From positions 1 through 33,070 of the forward strand of contig JANRCO010000030.1 of NCBI GenBank assembly GCA_030726975.1: a stretch of DNA of 33,070 nucleotides. Reading direction: 5' to 3'. The notes beneath the pieces were generated by a model. It saw nothing but the letters and a program-made list of their open reading frames with translations, had not been told where the DNA came from and made no database searches. Origin of the DNA: Ilumatobacteraceae bacterium (lineage in GTDB: Bacteria; Actinomycetota; Acidimicrobiia; Acidimicrobiales; Ilumatobacteraceae). The position numbers and the translations under genes were made by a program. This document shows positions 28,586 through 33,070 of the stretch, piece after piece (within the stretch, counting starts at the first letter, position 1; each line of letters starts with the position of its first letter).

Positions 28586-29914
28586 ATGCGCATTCCCCTC
28601 GCTGAAGTTGCAGGCGTCTTGCATGCATCTGTCGTGGGCGAGGTAGGAAGTGTTCTGGTGGCCGACGGCGTGTCGTATGACTCTCGACAAGTACTGCCAG
28701 GAAATCTCTTTGTAGCCATCGTTGCGCAGCGTGATGGTCACGATTTCGTACTCGATGCAGTTCAATCAGGCGCTGCTGCAGTTTTGGTATCTCGAGAAGT
28801 ATTGGGGTGTTCCGTTCCTCAACTCGTCGTGGCCGATACGTCAGTTGCGCTGACCGTACTGGGAAAATGGGCTCGAGAGTATGTGCAGCCCACTGTAGAA
28901 AATCGCGTCATAGGTATTACTGGTTCGGTGGGTAAAACATCAACCAAAGATTTCATCGCAGCAGTTTTACGTTCTCAGTTTGCGGTTGGGGCAAGTGAGA
29001 AATCACTGAACAACGATCAGGGCGTACCTGTTACTTTGCTAAATGCCCCAGATGCGGTTCGCGCACTAGTTGTGGAAATGGGAATGCGCGGCTTTGGGGA
29101 GATTGCACGGCTTGCAGAACTGGTTGAGCCTCATATTGGAGTCATTACTGCAGTGGGTGAATCGCACAGTGAGCGCGTGGGCGGCGTAGATGGAGTAGCG
29201 CGGGCCAAGGCAGAGCTGGTTGAGTCGTTACCTACAAGTGGTTTTGCTGTGCTCAATGCCGACGATGCTCGTGTTGTAGCGATGCGAAGCAAAACCAGTG
29301 CCAAAGCATTCACTTATGGCATTGCAGCCAACGCCGATGTGCGCATATCCGACCTCGTGTTAAACGGCGAAGGCTGTGCTTCGTTTCGCATCACTTCGCA
29401 GTGGGGAAATGGAAGTTGCACGCTCACGGTGCCGGGCAAACACATGGCAAGCAATGCTGCAGCGGCTGTATTGGTAGGGGCCTTATGTGGGGTCACTGTT
29501 GCCGATGCGCTGCGAGCAGTTGAGCACACAGAGGTGTCGCCCATGAGAATGCAAGTACATGCGCTTGCAAATGGCATCTTGCTCGATGATTCATATAACG
29601 CAAGCCCCACGTCGATGGCAGCGGCATTGCATACCTTGGCAAGCATGACCGCTGAACATCGCGTTGCGGTGCTTGGCGTGATGGCAGAAATATCCGATAC
29701 CGAAATGCAGCACAGAAACATTGCTCAGTTAGCGCAAGATCTTGGTATTGAAGTCATTGCATTCCAAACCGACCTGTATGGTTTGGCGAGCAGTAACACA
29801 TATGAAGAGGTGCACGCACTCTTGCAAAAGCGTTCTGCAAACACTGCAATACTTTTAAAAGGTTCGCGTGTCGCGGGTTTAGACGCAGTAACGCAATTAC
29901 TTCTCGGAAACTAA
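28586..29914 (+). CDS. murF: UDP-N-acetylmuramoyl-tripeptide--D-alanyl-D-alanine ligase
   Basis: VSYDSRQVLPGNLFVAI, VIGITGSVGKTSTKDFIAAVL, LLDDSYNASPTSMAAALHTL, VAVLGVMAEI. Confidence 0.95.
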   Translation: MRIPLAEVAGVLHASVVGEVGSVLVADGVSYDSRQVLPGNLFVAIVAQRDGHDFVLDAVQSGAAAVLVSREVLGCSVPQLVVADTSVALTVLGKWAREYVQPTVENRVIGITGSVGKTSTKDFIAAVLRSQFAVGASEKSLNNDQGVPVTLLNAPDAVRALVVEMGMRGFGEIARLAELVEPHIGVITAVGESHSERVGGVDGVARAKAELVESLPTSGFAVLNADDARVVAMRSKTSAKAFTYGIAANADVRISDLVLNGEGCASFRITSQWGNGSCTLTVPGKHMASNAAAAVLVGALCGVTVADALRAVEHTEVSPMRMQVHALANGILLDDSYNASPTSMAAALHTLASMTAEHRVAVLGVMAEISDTEMQHRNIAQLAQDLGIEVIAFQTDLYGLASSNTYEEVHALLQKRSANTAILLKGSRVAGLDAVTQLLLGN

Positions 29915-31174
29915 GTTCTTTCGCGCATCGACAGATGCAATATTGCACCACCACGCAAGTAAGAGCGCCCAAATAGCGCCGCCGATGAGAACCCAGCGTG
30001 CGCCGAAGTGGTCGATGACTGGACCAAACAGCAGGTTGCCAAGGGGTACCGTTCCGCCAAAAGCCATGAACCACAGTGCCATCACGCGACCTCGTTCATT
30101 AGGGGCGAGGCGCGACTGCAAAATGGTCATCATCGCGGTGGTGGTAGCAAAGTATGCAATTCCTAAAAAGAAGCCGACGATAAAGGCTTGAATTGGTGTG
30201 CGTGCAATAGCGAAGAAAAACAAACACACCGCAAATGACGCAAACCCGTATTGAATGATTCTTCGTTTGTCGGCCTTCACAAAAATGGTTCCGATGGCGA
30301 GTCCGCCTAAAGCGGCACCCAAGCCCCAAGTTGCATAGAGCCATTTATAAACAGGAGCCCCTTCATCGATGCCGAAGTTGAGTGATGCAACGGCGGGGAA
30401 GAGGCCGACATATGGCAATGAGAAAAATGAAAAAGTGGCGAGTGAAATGAGGAGGCGATTAATTTCTGTTCGTTCGCGGGCAATCTTTAAACCAGCAGTG
30501 AACTGACGCCATCCTGGCTCAGAGGTGATGCTCTGGAGAACGGGTAGGTGAACTCGCAGCAGCGCCCCGATAACAAAAAAGTAGGTAACTGCATTCATGA
30601 GAAAGAATTGCGATGTCGTGACTCCCCACGCAGACAACACAGCAACGATGATGGGGCCTATTACTCGTGATCCGTTAATGAGAGTTGAATTCAGTGCAAT
30701 GGCGCCAGGCAAATCTTGCGGTGGCACAAGGGTGGGGAGTGATGCCGACCAAGCAGGAGCATTCAAGGCGTTACCCACGCCAACACCGAATTGCATGAGA
30801 AACAGCAACCAAATTGCCGCATCGCTCGCCGCAAGTGGAAACAACATGAGTGAGAAAAATAACTGCACCGTTTGTGTGACGATGAGCCATTTACGGCGAT
30901 CAAATTTGTCAGCAATGACACCCGCGGGAATGGAAAGAATGAGAAGAGGACCGAGCTGAGCAAAAATCAGCAACCCCACCAGCGAAGCTTTTCCTGTGCG
31001 GTGGTAGATGTATGCAGGAAGAACCACATTTTGCATCCACGTGCCGATATTCGACAGGAATGCTCCTATGAACATCAGGCGAAAAGGCGGTGAGGCTAAG
31101 GCTGCCCGGGCGCTTCCTGGAGTGTGTGAGTGCGGTTGAAAGTCGTCAAACGGGTTTGTTGCAGTATCGGTCAT
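29897..31174 (-). CDS. MFS transporter (MFS_3/EntS-like)
   Basis: SPPFRLMFIGAFLSNIGTWMQNVVLPAYIYHRTGKASLVGLL..., GVIADKFDRRK; about 12 hydrophobic segments. Start placed at ATG 31174. Confidence 0.9.
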   Translation of the reverse strand: MTDTATNPFDDFQPHSHTPGSARAALASPPFRLMFIGAFLSNIGTWMQNVVLPAYIYHRTGKASLVGLLIFAQLGPLLILSIPAGVIADKFDRRKWLIVTQTVQLFFSLMLFPLAASDAAIWLLFLMQFGVGVGNALNAPAWSASLPTLVPPQDLPGAIALNSTLINGSRVIGPIIVAVLSAWGVTTSQFFLMNAVTYFFVIGALLRVHLPVLQSITSEPGWRQFTAGLKIARERTEINRLLISLATFSFFSLPYVGLFPAVASLNFGIDEGAPVYKWLYATWGLGAALGGLAIGTIFVKADKRRIIQYGFASFAVCLFFFAIARTPIQAFIVGFFLGIAYFATTTAMMTILQSRLAPNERGRVMALWFMAFGGTVPLGNLLFGPVIDHFGARWVLIGGAIWALLLAWWCNIASVDARKNLVSEK

Positions 31175-31191
31175 GTGGGCATGTGCCAGCG

Positions 31192-32247
31192 TTAGCCGGC
31201 TACAAGTTCTGCATAAGTTTCCAGCACTTGTGGCGGTCCACTGATGAGAAATGTGGTGATGCATGTTTCGCGCCACTTCGCCATTTCGTCTTTGATCTTT
31301 GCCATGGGCCCTACAAGTGCCACGTCTTCCACCATTGCTAATGGAATTGATGCTGCAGCTTCTTCTTTCTTGCCTGCGAGGTAGAGATCTTGAACTTTCA
31401 GTGCAACATCTTCGTAGCCCATGCGGGCAAATACTTCAAAGTGGAAGTTGGCACCGCGTGCTCCCATGCCACCGGCGTAGAGGGCAAGGAATGGGCGCAC
31501 GAAGTTTGCGCATGCTTCAACGTCGTCGCCAGGAATAATCATGACGCCAGAGGCAACTTCAAATCGATCTGACTTATTTGCTTCGCCGCTTTTTGCAAAA
31601 CCCTCACTGAGGCACTTGCGGTAAAAAGCATCTTCTTTCGGTGAGAAAAAGAGTGGCAGCCATCCGTCGCAAATTTCCCCTGCGAGTGCAACGTTCTTTG
31701 GGCCTTCTGCGCCAAGGAAAATAGGAATGTCTTTGCGCAGTGGATGCACTGTGCTCTTCAGTGGTTTTCCGAGGCCCGAGCCACCGCGTAACGGGATGTC
31801 GTAGAAATCGCCATGATGGTCAATGGGCTTGTCGCGCTTCAAAATGCTGCGCACCACTTCAACATATTCACGTGTGCGAGCGAGCGGCTTGGGGTACGGC
31901 TGGCCGTACCAGCCTTCCACTACTTGTGGGCCCGAGGCGCCAAGACCAAGAATGAAACGACCATTGCTGAGATGGTCGATGGTCATCGCAGCCATAGCGG
32001 TAGCTGAAGGAGTACGTGCGCTCATTTGGATGATGCCGGTTCCGAGTCGCACGTTTTGTGTTTGCGCGCCCCACCATGCAAGAGGAGTAAGTGCATCACT
32101 TCCGTATGCCTCTGCGGTCCAGACACTGTCGAAACCTAAACGATCGGCTTCTTTGATTCCCTCAAGAGCGCCTTGCGGAGGTCCGCTACCCCAGTAGCCA
32201 GTGTTGTACCCGAGTTTGATTTCTTTAGATGCTGAACTATTCCCCAT
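31192..32247 (-). CDS. LLM-class (probably F420-dependent) oxidoreductase
   Basis: KLGYNTGYWGSGPPQGALEGIKEADRLGFDSVWTAEAYGSDALTPLAWWGAQTQNVRLGTGI, RFILGLGASGPQVVEGWYGQPYPKPLARTREYVEVVR. Confidence 0.92.
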   Translation of the reverse strand: MGNSSASKEIKLGYNTGYWGSGPPQGALEGIKEADRLGFDSVWTAEAYGSDALTPLAWWGAQTQNVRLGTGIIQMSARTPSATAMAAMTIDHLSNGRFILGLGASGPQVVEGWYGQPYPKPLARTREYVEVVRSILKRDKPIDHHGDFYDIPLRGGSGLGKPLKSTVHPLRKDIPIFLGAEGPKNVALAGEICDGWLPLFFSPKEDAFYRKCLSEGFAKSGEANKSDRFEVASGVMIIPGDDVEACANFVRPFLALYAGGMGARGANFHFEVFARMGYEDVALKVQDLYLAGKKEEAAASIPLAMVEDVALVGPMAKIKDEMAKWRETCITTFLISGPPQVLETYAELVAG

Positions 32248-32307
32248 GCCACAAAGATACGTGGCGAGAAGCCACCAGCCCCGACTCAAGTGAACAGATT
32301 GAGAAAA

Positions 32308-33070
32308 TCAGGAGCGAGGCGTTGGGGTAAATGTCACAGGAAGTGAATCTGGCCCATAAATTCCTGCAGTTGCGACCTTGTAGCGCGCAGGGCCAGCGAG
32401 TTCGAGGTGTGGCATTCGCGCGGCAATGAGTGGAAGGGCTTCTTGGAGTTCTGCTCGAGCAAGAGAAGCTCCGAGGCAGTAGTGGATGCCCGAACCGAAG
32501 GTGAGTTGTGGCGAGTGCGACTCGGCGCGGTGAAGGAGGAGTTGTTCTGGGTCGTGAAAAACGTCGCCGTCAAAGTTGCCCGTAGCGAGGCTGGGGAAAA
32601 TAAGTGTTCCTTGCGGAAAGAGGATGTCTTTGTACTCAATGTCTTGTGAAGCGAAGCGCCCCGTTGCTCGTACTGCACCGTTGATGCGCATCACTTCTTC
32701 AATGAGACGTTGTGCATGCTCGGGTTGTTCGGCAATGAGACTCCACTCGTTTGGGTGATTGGCAAGAAGTGCAACTGCCAGGCCGAGTTGATTACGCGTG
32801 GTGTCGGTGCCGCCAATGATGACTGCTTCAACCATCATCACAAGCTCATCGTTCGACAATTTGTCGCCTTGTTCTTCGGCGCTGATGAGGCTAGAGAGCA
32901 GATCATCTTGAGGAGACTTGCGACGTGCAGCAATGAGTTCGCGCGTGTAGGCATCGAGTTCGTCTTGGGCCGCCATAATGAGGGGAAGATCGTTTTTGAA
33001 GTTGCTGTCGAAGATACGCAAAATGTCACTCGCCCAGCGGCTAAAGAGTTCCCAATCAGATCGTGGTGCG
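32308..33070 (-). CDS. cytochrome P450, 5' end truncated by window edge
   Basis: VIIGGTDTTRNQLGLAVALLANHP (I-helix), EEVMR (ExxR region), LTFGSGIHYCLGASLARAEL (heme-binding loop). The frame stays open to the window edge (...RSDWELFSRWASDILRIF). Confidence 0.94.
   Translation of the reverse strand, partial: APRSDWELFSRWASDILRIFDSNFKNDLPLIMAAQDELDAYTRELIAARRKSPQDDLLSSLISAEEQGDKLSNDELVMMVEAVIIGGTDTTRNQLGLAVALLANHPNEWSLIAEQPEHAQRLIEEVMRINGAVRATGRFASQDIEYKDILFPQGTLIFPSLATGNFDGDVFHDPEQLLLHRAESHSPQLTFGSGIHYCLGASLARAELQEALPLIAARMPHLELAGPARYKVATAGIYGPDSLPVTFTPTPRS

Overview
This 33 kb window looks like a compact, gene-dense actinobacterial chromosome segment. Acidimicrobiia-like is a guess from protein flavour only. 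I support 25 protein-coding genes, two of them cut by the window edges. No rRNA, tRNA, CRISPR array or transposon was recognised. Gene content: (i) a central carbon/nitrogen block with NADP-isocitrate dehydrogenase, quinone oxidoreductase, citrate synthase, a short carboxyltransferase with an adjacent LysR regulator, a mitochondrial-type aconitase with a divergent GntR/UTRA regulator, and glutamate synthase gltBD; (ii) a tightly packed five-gene minus-strand putative lipid operon (acyl-reductase/HAD fusion, MDR dehydrogenase, LarA-like protein, PlsC acyltransferase, PAP2 protein) with a divergent TetR regulator and a 9-2-9 palindrome between them; (iii) ddl/murF, an MFS transporter, an LLM/F420-type oxidoreductase and a cytochrome P450. 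The best candidate for something undescribed is non-coding. At 8273-8377, between the lysR start and the aconitase stop, three near back-to-back hairpins each present a CCCCC loop. They are followed by an overlapping, mutually exclusive hairpin and preceded by LysR-like inverted half-sites and a weak plus-strand promoter. This resembles a C-rich-loop sRNA of the 6C type, or an aconitase 3'UTR with G5 loops if read on the other strand. A second candidate is the shared 9-mer GCCCCCAAT at or near the starts of the citrate synthase, aconitase and isocitrate dehydrogenase genes. All calls come from reading the sequence; no searches or folding programs were run.
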